A DNA stretch of 15,212 nt from positions 1-15,212 of the forward strand of contig QNBS01000015.1 in NCBI GenBank assembly GCA_003644175.1. Direction: 5' to 3'. The notes under the pieces are model-generated. The model saw nothing but the letters and a program-made list of their open reading frames with translations, did no database searches and had not been told where the DNA came from. The translations under genes were made by a program, and so were the position numbers. This stretch comes from Planctomycetota bacterium. Its GTDB lineage: Bacteria; Planctomycetota; Phycisphaerae; Sedimentisphaerales; Anaerohalosphaeraceae. This document shows positions 13,816 to 15,212 of the stretch, one piece after another (the first letter of the stretch is position 1; each line of letters opens with the position of its first letter).

Positions 13816-15212
13816 CTAATCACAAGAACAAAGCTCGTGGACAAACTTCATAGCCCTGTCAGATTCATCCCATGTATCTTCAAGCAAAGGTGCGACATAG
13901 TGGTCTGGTTTAACTCCCTGCGTGGCATTGTCTTTAGTTGTTCCAGTCGTTTCGTAGTATTTACATGCTATTATACCAGCCAGTTGCGAATTGGGCAGTT
14001 TAAATGAGAGCATATCTCCATAGGAGGCCATTGTATCACCGGTTTCCTGACCTATGAGCATTCCAAGTTTATAATACTTAACCAGCCCGGCAAAATCAAC
14101 TGCCGTAGACCCGGTTCTTCTATCAATTAATACATACAAATCACCTTTAAATCGCAAAGGGTTGGCCGCAGGCTTTATCGGTTTGGACCGAACGGTTCGG
14201 ACACTTCCTGTAGAAACAAGGAAGGCATGTTTACCTCTTTGTTGTTGATACATTTTCGAATATCTAAATTTTTGCTTCTGCCACTTTGTAAATTCCTTAT
14301 CTGTCAGATAACCGAGCAATTCATCGGAAAACAAGGTGTTTCCGCCGGGACATCCGCGAACATCTATAATTAAATTCTTCGCACTCTTAGCTTTTAGATC
14401 GGAAAAAGCAGTTCTTATTTCTTCACGAAATTTTGCCGCATCACCAAAAGATCTGATTTTCATGAGTCCGGTTTGGCAATCATCGCGGTAGCTGTATGTC
14501 ACCGGTGACCGTTTAACCGGTGATGTTGTTGTTTTCTGGCCCTTAAACGCATCCCTGATAGAAACAGCCTTGACCACGACGCGCTCGACCTGTCCATTTC
14601 GGTTCTTGATCTCTAATTCCAACTCATTTTCACCAAAATCAAGGGCCATGCTCCGCCATAAATACTTGACCATATAACCAATATCCAGATTATAACCTCT
14701 GACTTCTCTGGCCCATAAACTGGAGTAGTAACGCATAACTTCCAATGCGGGCTTACCGTTTATAGTAAGCACTGTTGCACCCCAATGACGTTTATCAAGA
14801 TAAGGGCCTTTGTATAAACGAACCTTGTCTTCATCAAGTTTCCAGAATAGCGGAAACACTTTGCCAATATAGTCATGCCAGCGTTTCGGTGGATATACTT
14901 TGGTGTGCCCATTTTTCAGCTGCCCGGCCAGCCAGGCTGCATGGCGATAGAATATTTCTACAGGCATATTGCCATCTTCACAAGCCTGCATGGTTTTACT
15001 TAAAGCGCTTTCAAAATCTTCCCTGCTCATGTACGCATACATATTTGGATGAACTTCTTTTAGCGTCTTTACCAGAAAATCAATATCCTCCTTCATTTGG
15101 ACAGGACTCAGTGTCTCCGGGGGCGATGCTTGACTTAATATCTGTTTAGACACCTCTGGCGCAGTACATCCAATGGACATAATTGGCACTAAAATTAATA
15201 TAAAACTACAAC
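13816..15212 (-). CDS. S41-type serine peptidase, lipoprotein (N-terminus beyond right edge)
   Basis: The frame is open to the right edge, where it reads CSFILILVPIMSIGCTAPE, a hydrophobic stretch ending in Cys that looks like a lipoprotein signal; the GTG at 15189 is therefore probably not the start. The region MKEDIDFLVKTLKEVHPNMY is the usual N-terminal helical part of S41 peptidases. NLIIDVRGCPGGN is the conserved beta-strand-loop, and RRTGSTAVDFAGL carries the probable nucleophile Ser (codon 14107-14109). GQETGD follows. No Lys lies at the C-terminal-processing-protease distance, so a tricorn/IRBP-like active site is more likely. The gene is visibly more AT-rich than the sulfatases, which may mean a different origin. 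It precedes the sulfatases with a 58-nt gap and no clear terminator. Role with the sulfatases unknown. Confidence 0.85.
   Translation of the reverse strand, partial: CSFILILVPIMSIGCTAPEVSKQILSQASPPETLSPVQMKEDIDFLVKTLKEVHPNMYAYMSREDFESALSKTMQACEDGNMPVEIFYRHAAWLAGQLKNGHTKVYPPKRWHDYIGKVFPLFWKLDEDKVRLYKGPYLDKRHWGATVLTINGKPALEVMRYYSSLWAREVRGYNLDIGYMVKYLWRSMALDFGENELELEIKNRNGQVERVVVKAVSIRDAFKGQKTTTSPVKRSPVTYSYRDDCQTGLMKIRSFGDAAKFREEIRTAFSDLKAKSAKNLIIDVRGCPGGNTLFSDELLGYLTDKEFTKWQKQKFRYSKMYQQQRGKHAFLVSTGSVRTVRSKPIKPAANPLRFKGDLYVLIDRRTGSTAVDFAGLVKYYKLGMLIGQETGDTMASYGDMLSFKLPNSQLAGIIACKYYETTGTTKDNATQGVKPDHYVAPLLEDTWDESDRAMKFVHELCSCD

Noticed and set aside
13758..13844. N-terminal extension of the sulfatase at 12033
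   Set aside because: It overlaps the peptidase gene end and would put 29 residues before the Tat motif. A good ribosome site precedes 13757.
1..15212. tRNA, rRNA, CRISPR arrays, intact transposases
   Set aside because: I saw no clover-leaf with T-loop motif, no regularly spaced repeats, and no transposase or integrase frame on either strand.

Overview
The window looks like a chromosomal segment of a Planctomycetes-type bacterium, most plausibly Phycisphaerae-like or another PVC-group lineage, and possibly from a metagenome. The basis is a tight run of six formylglycine-type sulfatases, nearly all with Tat or Tat-lipoprotein signals, Lys-rich C-termini on several of them, moderate-to-high GC, and intergenic palindromic repeats. 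This placement is inference; no rRNA or marker gene is present.

Left part (1-4210). A 5'-complete rubrerythrin-like gene runs off the left edge on the minus strand. It has a good promoter, and a 98-bp palindromic repeat lies between promoter and gene. Next come a MATE efflux transporter with a TTG start (minus) and a coupled pair of unrecognised genes (minus). The 3' end of the smaller gene is duplicated on the far side of the MATE gene. Between 3183 and 3380 lies a strongly folded, apparently minus-strand RNA element ending in a terminator-like hairpin. A wrecked MFS transporter and a composite palindromic repeat follow.

Middle (4211-4843). A metallo-beta-lactamase-fold hydrolase (glyoxalase II-like) is the only plus-strand gene. 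It converges on the sulfatase cluster with only 4 bp between the two stop codons.

Right part (4848-15212). One minus-strand gene train reads right to left: an AT-richer S41-type peptidase (N-terminus beyond the right edge), then sulfatases at 12033-13757, 10636-12024, 9179-10603, 7469-9040, 6490-7452 and 4848-6458. Most gaps are 8-60 nt and most starts carry a clear Shine-Dalgarno sequence, so an operon is likely. One 138-nt gap holds the second copy of the 98-bp repeat. The enzymes belong to several sulfatase subfamilies (ARSA/GALNS-like, GlcNAc-6-sulfatase-like, iduronate-2-sulfatase-like, and two close arylsulfatase paralogues). That mix suggests stepwise desulfation of a complex sulfated polysaccharide in the periplasm. 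No sulfatase-maturing enzyme, glycoside hydrolase or SusC/D gene is inside the window. The iduronate-2-sulfatase-like member has two large in-frame internal deletions and probably lacks activity.

Most notable items: the structured RNA element at 3183-3380, the 98-bp repeat placed just upstream of the ribosome-binding site of two unrelated genes, the MATE gene flanked by a duplicated gene end, and the doubly deleted but open sulfatase.
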